Assembly: GCF_003253995.1 (NCBI RefSeq) | Contig: NZ_QKZL01000011.1 | Coordinates: 1 to 64,000 of the forward strand | DNA from: Palleronia aestuarii | GTDB taxonomy: Bacteria; Pseudomonadota; Alphaproteobacteria; Rhodobacterales; Rhodobacteraceae | Length of the DNA stretch: 64,000 nucleotides | Direction: 5' to 3' | In this document: positions 56,536 to 64,000 of the stretch, piece by piece | Layout: each line of letters begins with the position of its first letter | How positions within the stretch are numbered: the stretch's first letter is position 1 | The notes under the pieces: generated by a model | The model's input: only the letters and a program-made list of their open reading frames with translations | What the model was told of the DNA's origin: nothing | The model's database searches: none | Made by a program: the position numbers and the translations under genes

Positions 56536-57867
56536 TCATTCCGGCGTCTCGCCCCGGCGCGACAGGCACCTGGCGAGCGCCACGAAGCTCTCCCGCGTCG
56601 TGCGCGTCTCGGTCTGCGCGATGAACGCGTCGATCTTGGGCCACGCGGTGATCGCGGCGTCGACCGTCTTGTCGCTTCCCGCCGCGTAAAGTCCCGCCTG
56701 GATCATCATCTCGGCCCGCTCGTAGGCGCCGAGCAATCGCCGCGCCTCCCCGATCAGCACGTTCTCCTGAGTGGTCGCGGCCCCGGGCAGCGCGCGGGAG
56801 ACGGAGCGCAGAAGGTCGATCGCCGGGAACCTGCCCCGCTCCGCGATCGTGCGATCGAGGACCACGTGACCGTCGAGCACGCCCCTGAGCGTGTCGGCGA
56901 CCGGCCCCTCCATGTCCGATCCCGCGACGAGCACGGTGAAGATCGCGGTGATGTCGCCCGATCCCTCCGCGCCGGGCCCGGCCCGCTCGCAGAGCGCGGT
57001 AATCTGCGCCGACATCGAGGGCGGATAGCCTCTGAGGCTTGCGGGCTCGCCGCGCGCCAGCGCGATCTCCCGATGGGCGTCGGCGAACCGGGTGATCGAA
57101 TCGGCGAGGAGCAATACGTGTTTGCCCTGCTCGCGAAAATGCTCCGCGATCCCCATCGCGGCGGGCGCACAGCGGCGGCGGAGCGAGGCCGACTGGTCGG
57201 AGGTAGCCGCGACGATCACCGCGCGCGCCATGCCCTCGGGACCGAGCACATGGTCAACGAATTCGCGCACCTCGCGGCCACGCTCGCCCACCATCGCGAT
57301 TACGACGACATCTGCCTCCACCTTCCGCGCGAGGCCCGCGAGAAGCGTCGACTTGCCGACGCCCGAACCGGCGAAAAGCCCGATTCGCTGACCACGGACG
57401 AGAGGCAGGAGCGTGTTGAAGACGCAGAACCCTGTCTCGAGCCGCGCGCCGAGCGCACGCCTGCGCGTGGCATCGGGTGGGCGCGCCGAAAGGGGCGAGG
57501 GCGTGAGGCCCGGCAGCAGCGGCCGGCCATCGACGGGCTGGCCATAGGGGTCGACGACCCGCCCGATCCAGCTGTCGTCCGGCGCGAGCGTCGCGGCACC
57601 CAGATGGGCGACAGGAAGGCCGAGCTTCAGCCCGTCCGGGGTACCGTCGGGAACGACGACGGCGGCATCGTGCCTGAGCCCCACGATCTCGCCGCGCATC
57701 TGCGCGTCACCGCTTCCCATCCGCACCAGATCACCGACCGCCGCGGTCCCGGCGAGGCCCGTAACATGGACGACGCCTTCCTCGACGGCGCCGACGCGGC
57801 CCAGGGGGCGGCTCATGCGTGCGGCTTCGACCGCGGCTTCGACCTGGCGGTATCCGATCGGAGGCAT
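56536..57867 (-). CDS. fliI: Flagellum-specific ATPase FliI
   Basis: Export ATPase of 443 residues. Walker A GLFAGSGVGKSTLLAGL, Walker B LLLADSITRFADAHRE, and catalytic-site text MVGERGREVREFV are typical; resembles F1 beta. The ATG at 57867 is chosen over 57885 because AGGA lies about 9 nt before it. Divergent from flgB; a candidate CtrA site lies in the gap. Confidence 0.95.
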   Translation of the reverse strand: MPPIGYRQVEAAVEAARMSRPLGRVGAVEEGVVHVTGLAGTAAVGDLVRMGSGDAQMRGEIVGLRHDAAVVVPDGTPDGLKLGLPVAHLGAATLAPDDSWIGRVVDPYGQPVDGRPLLPGLTPSPLSARPPDATRRRALGARLETGFCVFNTLLPLVRGQRIGLFAGSGVGKSTLLAGLARKVEADVVVIAMVGERGREVREFVDHVLGPEGMARAVIVAATSDQSASLRRRCAPAAMGIAEHFREQGKHVLLLADSITRFADAHREIALARGEPASLRGYPPSMSAQITALCERAGPGAEGSGDITAIFTVLVAGSDMEGPVADTLRGVLDGHVVLDRTIAERGRFPAIDLLRSVSRALPGAATTQENVLIGEARRLLGAYERAEMMIQAGLYAAGSDKTVDAAITAWPKIDAFIAQTETRTTRESFVALARCLSRRGETPE

Positions 57868-57914
57868 CGTTCTGATCCTTTGCATTGTCGAAACCGTTTC
57901 TAAACGAATGACCC

Positions 57915-57929
57915 TTAAACCTTCGTTGA
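57915..57929. promoter_or_regulatory. Candidate CtrA site, fliI / flgB divergent promoter
   Basis: TTAA-N7-TTGA, the CtrA consensus with one change. It is 23 bp from the flgB start and about 48 bp from the fliI start, the right place for a shared regulator of both directions. Confidence 0.4.
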
Positions 57930-57951
57930 ACAGCAGCGAAGGATTCGCTTG

Positions 57952-58335
57952 ATGATCGAGAACATGGGGATTTTCCGCCTAGCCGGCGATCTGGCCCGTC
58001 ATGCGACGGATCGCCAGAACCATATCGCGCGCAACGTCGCCAATGCCGACACGCCGGGCTACCATGCCACCGACCTCGCAGATTTTGCGTCGACGCTCGA
58101 TCGCGGCGGCGTCGAGCTGCGTGCGACGCGGCCCGGCCATTTCACGGAAGGCGGGGACAGCGCATCGTCGGCCCATGCGATCAAGCGCGACAGCGAAGCC
58201 TCTCCCAACGGCAATACCGTCTCTCTCGAGGACGAGATGCTGCAGGCCGCCGACGTGCGGCGCCAGCACGACATGGCACTCACCATCTACGCCAATGCCC
58301 GCGACGTGCTGCGCACCTCGCTCGGCCGCGGTTGA
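57952..58335 (+). CDS. flgB: Flagellar basal-body rod protein FlgB
   Basis: Proximal rod protein of 127 residues. N-terminal helix then NVANADTPGYHATDLADF, the rod/hook consensus ANxxTPGY, and the C-terminal QHDMALTIYANARDVL. ATG at 57952 has AAGGA 9 nt before it. First gene of a long plus-strand operon to 62617. Confidence 0.93.
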   Translation: MIENMGIFRLAGDLARHATDRQNHIARNVANADTPGYHATDLADFASTLDRGGVELRATRPGHFTEGGDSASSAHAIKRDSEASPNGNTVSLEDEMLQAADVRRQHDMALTIYANARDVLRTSLGRG

Positions 58336-58346
58336 GGGAGGCGATC

Positions 58347-58727
58347 ATGTCCGATTTCACCGGTACCTTCTCGATCGCCACGAGCGGGATGAAGGCCCAG
58401 GCGGAGCGTTTGCGCCACGTCTCCGAGAACATCGCCAACGTCGATACGCCCGGCTATCGCCGCAAGACGATACCCTTCAAGGAGGCGATGGAGACGGGCG
58501 GCGTCGAAAGCGGCCGCGTGCGGCTCGACCGCCGCGACCTGCCGCAGGTCTACGACCCCTCCCATCCGATGGCCGACGACATGGGCTATTACGCCGGCTC
58601 GAACGTCGACATGGTCATGGAGATCGCCGACGCCCGCGAGGCGCAGCGCAGCTATGAAGCCAACCTCAAGCTCTTCGATCAGGCCCGTCAGATGAGCCAG
58701 GGCCTGCTCGATCTTCTCAAACGCTGA
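58347..58727 (+). CDS. flgC: Flagellar basal-body rod protein FlgC
   Basis: Rod protein of 126 residues. NIANVDTPGYRRKTIPF near the N-terminus and SYEANLKLFDQARQMSQGLLDLL at the C-terminus are diagnostic. Starts 11 bp after flgB. Confidence 0.95.
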   Translation: MSDFTGTFSIATSGMKAQAERLRHVSENIANVDTPGYRRKTIPFKEAMETGGVESGRVRLDRRDLPQVYDPSHPMADDMGYYAGSNVDMVMEIADAREAQRSYEANLKLFDQARQMSQGLLDLLKR

Positions 58728-58770
58728 TACCGCAACAAACGCCGACACTTCTTTTACATGGAGGTCCAGA

Positions 58771-59049
58771 ATGGACATCAACGCCGCTCTCGCCGCCCAG
58801 AGATACACTGCCACGCGTCCCGCGACCGCACCCGATCCGACGATCGAGAGCGCAGGCCAGGCCGCCTCGGACTTCCTGTCGACCCTTCAGAAGGGCGAGG
58901 AGACCGCAAAGGCCGCGATGACGGGCCAGGCCGATCCGCAAGCCCTCGTCCAGGCCCTGTCGGAAACGAAGCTCGCCGTCGAAACCGCCGTGACCGTCCG
59001 TGACAAGGTGGTCGAGGCGTACCAGGAAATCCTGCGCATGCCGGTCTGA
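58771..59049 (+). CDS. fliE: Flagellar hook-basal body complex protein FliE
   Basis: Protein of 92 residues linking MS ring and rod. The C-terminal TKLAVETAVTVRDKVVEAYQEILRMPV is the FliE consensus (VRNKVVEAYQEIMRMQV). GGAGG about 8 nt before the ATG; 43 bp after flgC. Confidence 0.93.
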   Translation: MDINAALAAQRYTATRPATAPDPTIESAGQAASDFLSTLQKGEETAKAAMTGQADPQALVQALSETKLAVETAVTVRDKVVEAYQEILRMPV

Positions 59050-59052
59050 GAC

Positions 59053-59319
59053 ATGACCGAGATCGTCTTCTACGACACGCTTCGCCAGGGGCTCTGGATC
59101 GCCGTCATCACATCGACACCGATCCTCGCCGTGGCGCTTGTCGCGGGCCTCGTCGTGGGCCTCTTCCAGGCGCTGACCTCGGTGCAGGAGATGACGCTCA
59201 CCTTCGTGCCGAAGCTCATCGCCATCGTCGGCGTGTTCTGGATGACGATGGGGTTCATGACCGACACGCTGACCTCGTACTTCACCACCGAAATCGTCCC
59301 GCTGATCGCAGGAGGCTGA
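59053..59319 (+). CDS. fliQ: Flagellar export gate protein FliQ
   Basis: Inner-membrane export gate subunit of 88 residues with two helices (VITSTPILAVALVAGLVVGLFQALTSVQE; FMTDTLTSYFT). Follows fliE by 3 bp. Confidence 0.93.
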   Translation: MTEIVFYDTLRQGLWIAVITSTPILAVALVAGLVVGLFQALTSVQEMTLTFVPKLIAIVGVFWMTMGFMTDTLTSYFTTEIVPLIAGG

Positions 59320-59320
59320 A

Positions 59321-60037
59321 ATGGACAATGCAGGCTACACGACCCTTGCCCGCCAGTCGGGCCTGATGCGCGAGATGCAGGTGGTGGCCAACAACATCGC
59401 CAACATGGCGACGGGCGGCTTCCGCAAGGAAGGCTTGATCTTCTCCGAATACGTCCAGGATCTCGACGGCACCGCGCCGTCTCTGTCGATGGCCACCTCC
59501 AACGCGCGCATGACCTCGCAGATGCAGGGCGCCGTCGAGCAGACCGGCGCCACCTTCGATCTCGCGATCGAGGGGCGGGGCTTCTTCCTCATCGAGACAC
59601 CCGACGGCGAGGCGCTGACGCGCGCCGGCAATTTCACCCCGAACGCCGAGGGCGATCTCGTCACCGCAGACGGCTTCCGCCTGCTCGACGCGGGCGGCGC
59701 GCCGGTCTTCGTACCGCCCGATGCGGAGGCGATCTCGATCGCCGCGGACGGAACCCTGTCCGCAGACGGCCAGCCGCTCAATCAGATCGGCCTCTGGGAG
59801 CCGGAGACGGTATCCGACACCACCCGCCGCGACGGTGTCCTCTTCACGCTCGATGCCCCTCCCGTGCCCGTCGAGAACGGCGTGGTGCTGCAGGGCTTTC
59901 TCGAAGCGTCGAACGTCAATCCCGTTGCCGAGATCTCGCGGATGATCGACGTCCAGCGCGCCTACGAACTCGGCCAAGGCTTTCTCGACAAGGAGGACGA
60001 GCGAATTCGCGGCGTCCTCAAAACCCTGGGTAGCTAG
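59321..60037 (+). CDS. flgF: Flagellar basal-body rod protein FlgF
   Basis: Proximal rod protein of 238 residues. MREMQVVANNIANMATGGFRKE near the start, the central FDLAIEGRGFFLIETPDGE, and the C-terminal EISRMIDVQRAYELGQ are typical. Starts 1 bp after fliQ with AGGAGG upstream. Confidence 0.95.
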   Translation: MDNAGYTTLARQSGLMREMQVVANNIANMATGGFRKEGLIFSEYVQDLDGTAPSLSMATSNARMTSQMQGAVEQTGATFDLAIEGRGFFLIETPDGEALTRAGNFTPNAEGDLVTADGFRLLDAGGAPVFVPPDAEAISIAADGTLSADGQPLNQIGLWEPETVSDTTRRDGVLFTLDAPPVPVENGVVLQGFLEASNVNPVAEISRMIDVQRAYELGQGFLDKEDERIRGVLKTLGS

Positions 60038-60051
60038 AAGGAAACCCTGAC

Positions 60052-60837
60052 ATGCGTGCCCTCTCCATTGCCGCGACCGGCATGAGCGCCCAGCAGATGC
60101 GGGTCGAGGTGATCTCCAACAACCTCGCGAACATGAACACCACGGGCTACAACGCCCGCCGCGCGGAATTCGCCGACCTGCATTACCAGCAGGTCACCCG
60201 CCCGGGCACGATCTCGTCGACGACCGGCACGCAGCTCCCGACGGGCGTACAGCTCGGCATGGGCGTGAGGCCCACGGCGGTCTCGATGATCGTGTCACAG
60301 GGCGCGTCGATCGAGACCGGCGGCGATCTCGACGTCGCGATCGAGGGCAACGGCTATCTCGAGGTGACGCTGCCCGACGGCAACCCCGCCTATACCCGCG
60401 ACGGCGCGCTGAAGCGGACGGCCGACGGGCTCATTGTCACGTCCGACGGCTATCCGGTCGCACCCGACATCGTCATCCCCGAGGACGCGAACTCGATCTC
60501 GATCTCCCCCGCCGGCGAGGTCTACGGCTATTTCCGCGATCAGGTGCAGCCGCAGCTCCTGGGGCAGTTGAACCTCGTGGGCTTCACCAACGTGAAGGGG
60601 CTCGAGGCGATCGGTTCGAACCTGTTTCTCGAATCACCCTCTTCCGGCCCTGCCTTCGTCGCCGATCCCGGCACGGACGGGCTCGGCACGTTCCGCCAGG
60701 GCTATCTCGAGGACAGCTCCGTCGATCCGGTCCGCCAGATCACCCAGCTGATCGAAGCGCAGCGCGGCTACGAGCTGAACTCGAAGGTCATCACCGCCGC
60801 CGACCAGATGCTCGGCACGACCTCGCAGTTGCGCTGA
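60052..60837 (+). CDS. flgG: Flagellar basal-body rod protein FlgG
   Basis: Distal rod protein of 261 residues. NNLANMNTTGYNARRAEF, DVAIEGNGYLEVTLPDG and the C-terminal ITQLIEAQRGYELNSKVITAADQM are the family marks. Overlaps flgA by one base (TGATG). Confidence 0.96.
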   Translation: MRALSIAATGMSAQQMRVEVISNNLANMNTTGYNARRAEFADLHYQQVTRPGTISSTTGTQLPTGVQLGMGVRPTAVSMIVSQGASIETGGDLDVAIEGNGYLEVTLPDGNPAYTRDGALKRTADGLIVTSDGYPVAPDIVIPEDANSISISPAGEVYGYFRDQVQPQLLGQLNLVGFTNVKGLEAIGSNLFLESPSSGPAFVADPGTDGLGTFRQGYLEDSSVDPVRQITQLIEAQRGYELNSKVITAADQMLGTTSQLR

Positions 60838-61265
60838 TGCGAACGGTTCTCACCCTCCTCGCAATCCTCGCGCCACTACCCGCCCTTTGCGACACCCTCG
60901 TCGCGAGCCAGACGATCCGCGCCAAGTCGATGCTCACCGCAGCGGACGGCCATCTCGTCGCGGGCGACACGCCCGGCGCGCTCGACGATCCCGCGGCGAT
61001 CGTGGGCAAGGAAGCGCTCGTCACGCTCTATGCCGGTCGGCCGATCCGGCCCGGCGATATCGGCCCGCCGGCCATCGTGGAGCGCAACCAAGTGGTCCCG
61101 CTCATCTATCGCAGCGCCGTGCTCAACATCACCGCGGAGGCCCGAGTGCTCGACCGCGCGGGGGTGGGTGACCGCGTCCGTGCAATGAACCTCGATTCGC
61201 GCACCACAGTCTTCGGCACCGTCACGCCCGACGGTTCCATCGTTGTTTCCGGAGGATTCCAATGA
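60837..61265 (+). CDS. flgA: Flagella basal body P-ring formation protein FlgA
   Basis: Periplasmic chaperone of 142 residues for P-ring assembly. Signal peptide (VLTLLAILAPLPALC), then a short SAF domain with GKEALVTLYAGRPIRPGDIG and VIYRSAVLNITAEARVL-like text. Short form as in other alphaproteobacteria. Stop overlaps flgH (ATGA). Confidence 0.92.
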   Translation: MRTVLTLLAILAPLPALCDTLVASQTIRAKSMLTAADGHLVAGDTPGALDDPAAIVGKEALVTLYAGRPIRPGDIGPPAIVERNQVVPLIYRSAVLNITAEARVLDRAGVGDRVRAMNLDSRTTVFGTVTPDGSIVVSGGFQ

Positions 61266-61993
61266 TCCGTACCGCCATTTTTGCCCTGATGGGCCTCGGC
61301 GCCGTCACCGCCTGCGGTCGGATGCAGGAGGTGGGCCGCGCGCCCGAACTCACTCCCGTGACCTCCGGGACGGAGATGCGCGCCATGGCCACCCCGGGCC
61401 TGCCACTCTACGCGGAACCCGATCGCCCCGTCGATCAGGCCTCGCTCTGGACCGGAGCCCGCGGCTCGCTCCTCGGCAACCGTCGCGCGGAGACCCGCGG
61501 CGACATCCTGACCGTGGTGATCGAGATCGACGACCGCGCGGAGTTCTCGAACTCCTCGGAGCGCTCCCGCTCCGGGTCGGAGGAGATGGGTGTTCCCTCG
61601 CTTTTCGGCATCCCGCAAAGGCTCAATCGCTCGATGCCCGACGGCGCGACGCTCGACAGCGCCGTGGGCCTCAGCTCAAACAGCCGCAGCTCGGGCGACG
61701 GGTCCGTGAGCCGCAACGAGCAGCTGACGCTGCGCGTGGCCGCGACCGTGACCGACGTGCTCCCGAACGGCTCGCTCGCCATCGAGGGCCGCCAGGAAGT
61801 GCGCGTGAACTACGAACTGCGCGAGCTTCTCGTCACCGGCTACGTCCGGCCCGAGGACATCTCCCGCCAGAACGAGATCACCTACGACAAGATTGCCGCG
61901 GCACGCATTTCCTACGGCGGACGCGGCCAGATCACCGATGTTCAGCAGCCCCGCTACGGCCAGCAGGTCGTGGACCGGATCCTGCCCTTCTAG
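61262..61993 (+). CDS. flgH: Flagellar L-ring protein FlgH
   Basis: Outer-membrane lipoprotein of 243 residues. Lipobox AVTAC near residue 19, then GARGSLLGNRRAETRGDILTVVIEI, and NEITYDKIAAARISYGGRGQITDVQQPRYGQQV, the L-ring signature. Start overlaps the flgA stop. Confidence 0.95.
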   Translation: MIRTAIFALMGLGAVTACGRMQEVGRAPELTPVTSGTEMRAMATPGLPLYAEPDRPVDQASLWTGARGSLLGNRRAETRGDILTVVIEIDDRAEFSNSSERSRSGSEEMGVPSLFGIPQRLNRSMPDGATLDSAVGLSSNSRSSGDGSVSRNEQLTLRVAATVTDVLPNGSLAIEGRQEVRVNYELRELLVTGYVRPEDISRQNEITYDKIAAARISYGGRGQITDVQQPRYGQQVVDRILPF

Positions 61994-62002
61994 GAGACCC
62001 CC

Positions 62003-62617
62003 ATGCTCGCGAAAGTCCTCCCCCTCGCGATCGGGCTGATCGGCCTCGGCGCCGGTGTCGGCGCCGGCATCGCGCTCCGCCCCGACCCCGCCCCGTCGGC
62101 CGATGCCGAACTGGCCGGCGGCGACCTGCCCGCAGGCGCCCTTGCCCCCTGCGGCGATCCGCATGCCGGAGAGGCCGGCGCGACGGACGCCCATGGCGCG
62201 CCCGCGGGGAAGGCCGACGCCCATGGCGGCGGGCACGGCGACGCCCCCAAGGGTGCCCCGGCGCATGGCGGCGCCGACGAGCATGGCGAGTCCGGCACGG
62301 AGTTCGTCGCGATGCCCAATCAGTTCGTCGTTCCGGTGATCGCCGACGATGCCGTGGGCGCGCTGGTGGTGGCCTCCCTCTCGCTCGAGGTGGACGCGCT
62401 CACCACGGACGAGGCCAACCGCCGGGAGCCTAAGCTGCGCGACGGCTTCCTTCGCATCCTTATGGACCATGCCAACAACGGCGGTTTCGACGGAGCCTTC
62501 ACCTCGAACGGCGCGATGGATAACATCCGCCGCGCGCTTGTCGAGAGCGGCCGCCAGGTTCTCGGTCCGAGCCTCAGGGACGTCCTGATCCTCGATCTCA
62601 ATCGTCAGGATCTTTAG
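62003..62617 (+). CDS. fliL: FliL-like flagellar basal body-associated protein
   Basis: Protein of 204 residues with an N-terminal helix (VLPLAIGLIGLGAGVGAGIAL), a low-complexity H/A/G/D linker, and a C-terminal FliL domain (QFVVPVIADDAVGALVVASLSLEV ... LVESGRQVLGPSLRDVLILDLNRQDL). The long His-rich linker is unusual. The last gene of the operon; its end overlaps the convergent FliJ-like gene by 20 bp. Confidence 0.85.
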   Translation: MLAKVLPLAIGLIGLGAGVGAGIALRPDPAPSADAELAGGDLPAGALAPCGDPHAGEAGATDAHGAPAGKADAHGGGHGDAPKGAPAHGGADEHGESGTEFVAMPNQFVVPVIADDAVGALVVASLSLEVDALTTDEANRREPKLRDGFLRILMDHANNGGFDGAFTSNGAMDNIRRALVESGRQVLGPSLRDVLILDLNRQDL

Positions 62618-62972
62618 GCCGCCGCGCTTTCGCGGCCGCGTCGTCCGACAACGTCCCGAGCACGTCCGACCTCCCGAACGCCCTGCGCGCCTCGCGCAGG
62701 GCGTTTTCGTGCGTCACCCGAAGCATGGCCATCTGGGCCTGTGCGCGGGTCAACTGCTCTTCGGTCGCTGCAAGCCAGGCCACGTCCGCGCCGAGAAGCC
62801 GCGCCGCGTCGAGCCCGGTGTCGCGGCTGCGCGCGTCGCGCGCCTCCTCGATCCGCGCGATATCGGCGCGCAGGCGATTCATGTGGGCGACGATCCCCTC
62901 GACCTTGGCGAGCTCGCGGTCGCGCATCATCCGCGCGATGGCGGAGAGGCGGGAGAGATCGTTCGTCTTCAT
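62598..62972 (-). CDS. FliJ-like coiled-coil protein
   Basis: Protein of 124 residues, helical and charged, with heptad-like text (RMMRDRELAKVEGIVAHMNRL, QLTRAQAQMAMLRVTHENAL). Size and position after flhB suggest a FliJ-type export chaperone, but no diagnostic motif is seen. Start overlaps the flhB stop (ATGA), so translation is coupled; the 3' end overlaps the fliL-like gene in antisense. Confidence 0.65.
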   Translation of the reverse strand: MKTNDLSRLSAIARMMRDRELAKVEGIVAHMNRLRADIARIEEARDARSRDTGLDAARLLGADVAWLAATEEQLTRAQAQMAMLRVTHENALREARRAFGRSDVLGTLSDDAAAKARRPKDPDD

Positions 62973-64000
62973 GCCCCGCGCGCCCGGCGTCGCATGTCCT
63001 CGGCGAAGCGGATGGAGACCGCGACGGCGGCGTAATGCTCCGGCCGCACCTCCTCGCCGATCTCGACGACGGCATGGAGTGCGCGGGCGGTGGGCGGATC
63101 GCTATGGATCGGCACGCCCGCCTCGGCCGCCTTCTCGCGGATCCGCGCGGCGACCTCGTCGACCCCCTTGGCCACGCAGAGCGGCGCGCCCGGCGAGGTG
63201 CGGCTCCATTTCAGCGCCACGGCGTAATGGGTCGGGTTGACGATGACGACGGTGGCCTCGGGCACGTCGGCGAGCATCTGGTTCATCGCGATTTCATAGC
63301 CGCGCTGCCTGCGCTTCTGCTTGAAATGCGGATCGCCCTCGCTTTCCTTGTGCTCGTCCTTCATCTCCTTGAAGGACATGCGGTTCTTGCGCATGTGCTC
63401 GGCCCGTTGCCACAGGAAATCGATCCCGCCGAGGCAGAGCGACACCGCCGTCACGAGCATCAGGAAGGTGAGCGCGAGCTCGAGGAAGGTGGCCGTGACA
63501 TGTCCTGGGGTCAGCGCCATGGCGGCCATGATCTGCGGCATGCGGGAGGCGATGAACCAGAAGAGAATGACGCCGTAGATGAGGAGCTTGACCGTGCTCT
63601 TGGCGAATTCGAAGAGACCGCCGCGGCCGAACTTGTTCTTGGCGTTCGAGAGGATCGAGATGCGGTTGAGCTTCGGCTGCAGCTTCGACCCCGTCACGGT
63701 GAGGGCCTGCTGCCCGATCACCGACAGGAGCGCGCAGACGGCAGGGATGAAGAGCCAGGGCGCAATCGCCATCCCGATCTCGAGCATCAGCCCGCCCGCG
63801 AAGGCGGTTCCGCCACCCGAGGCGATCTCCTGCGAGAGCGAGCCCGCGCGGGAGAGAATCCCCTCGAGAATCCCGCCCATGGAGGAAAGCGACGCGCTGC
63901 CCATCGCGAGGCCCGTCATCAGGAGCCCCGCATAGGCTCCGGTCGTGATGAGGTCGGTCGAGCGCGGGATCTCGCCTTTCTTGCGCGCGTCGTCGAGCTT
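62969..64000 (-). CDS. flhB: Flagellar export switch protein FlhB (5' end outside window)
   Basis: Export substrate-switch protein; the frame runs past the window edge, and the first visible residues read KLDDARKKGEIPRSTDLITT, the normal FlhB N-terminal text about 15-20 residues from the start. Four transmembrane helices follow, then the cytoplasmic domain with VIVNPTHYAVALKW, the NPTH site of self-cleavage between N and P. Overlaps the FliJ-like gene at its stop. Other fli/flh genes probably lie further upstream. Confidence 0.95.
   Translation of the reverse strand, partial: KLDDARKKGEIPRSTDLITTGAYAGLLMTGLAMGSASLSSMGGILEGILSRAGSLSQEIASGGGTAFAGGLMLEIGMAIAPWLFIPAVCALLSVIGQQALTVTGSKLQPKLNRISILSNAKNKFGRGGLFEFAKSTVKLLIYGVILFWFIASRMPQIMAAMALTPGHVTATFLELALTFLMLVTAVSLCLGGIDFLWQRAEHMRKNRMSFKEMKDEHKESEGDPHFKQKRRQRGYEIAMNQMLADVPEATVVIVNPTHYAVALKWSRTSPGAPLCVAKGVDEVAARIREKAAEAGVPIHSDPPTARALHAVVEIGEEVRPEHYAAVAVSIRFAEDMRRRARGA

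Overview
The window is 64 kb of GC-rich chromosome from a flagellated alphaproteobacterium, most likely a member of the Rhodobacterales (Roseobacter/Paracoccus relatives). Evidence: dnaA-dnaN-recF-gyrB beside rpsT; flagellin followed by flaF and flbT; flgB-flgC-fliE-fliQ-flgF-flgG-flgA-flgH in that order; glutathione-dependent formaldehyde oxidation; an Irr-type iron box in front of a ferritin-VIT exporter (MbfA); and a LexA box of the alphaproteobacterial GAAC-N7-GAAC kind. Genus cannot be told from this sequence. No tRNA, rRNA or CRISPR array was seen. GC content is so high that most real genes carry long antisense open frames; these were left out.

Layout. 1-1370: IS256-family element whose left end lies outside the window; it has cut off the 3' end of a GH13 alpha-glucosidase gene belonging to a three-gene operon with two SDR dehydrogenases. 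4.5-9.97 kb: a CadC/AfsR-like regulator with TPRs, a tightly overlapping operon (S-formylglutathione hydrolase, YaiI/DUF188, HAD hydrolase, ornithine cyclodeaminase-like) and an AEC transporter. 10-16.7 kb: small lipoprotein, Irr-controlled MbfA, TetR regulator, NTF2-like and NYN-LOTUS proteins, GNAT, class III alcohol dehydrogenase (AdhI), a periplasmic protein and a beta-barrel protein. 16.8-23.6 kb: GST, an orphan imuB under an SOS box, DUF2794, NlpC/P60 peptidase, leucyl aminopeptidase, carbonic anhydrase. 23.8-32.9 kb: asd, a phosphatase, serA, serC, a GST, serB, an asparaginase-II-type protein and an IalB-like protein. 33-46.6 kb: rlmN, gyrB, lysE, recF, dnaN, dnaA, rpsT, enoyl-CoA hydratase, mutM, ubiE and ubiB. 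46.6-64 kb: flagellar region, interrupted by a four-gene cluster resembling E. coli ynjF-ynjB-ynjC-ynjD (CDP-alcohol phosphatidyltransferase plus ABC importer).

How genes work together. AdhI and FghA are the two steps of glutathione-linked formaldehyde oxidation but sit 5 kb apart. SerA, SerC and SerB are the complete serine pathway from 3-phosphoglycerate. UbiE and UbiB act in ubiquinone synthesis. The flagellar genes cover rod (FlgB, FlgC, FlgF, FlgG, FliE), P-ring/L-ring (FlgA, FlgH), export (FliQ, FliI, FlhB), hook assembly (FlgD, FliK), filament (FliC) and its regulators (FlaF, FlbT).

The most unusual signals: (1) a 12-unit array between serC and serA in which a GYAC core recurs exactly every 11 bp; (2) a nested inverted-repeat structure that can fold as a three-way junction between asd and a small gene; (3) the ynj-like lipid-enzyme/ABC-importer cluster inside the flagellar region; (4) an SOS-boxed imuB without imuA or dnaE2 next to it.
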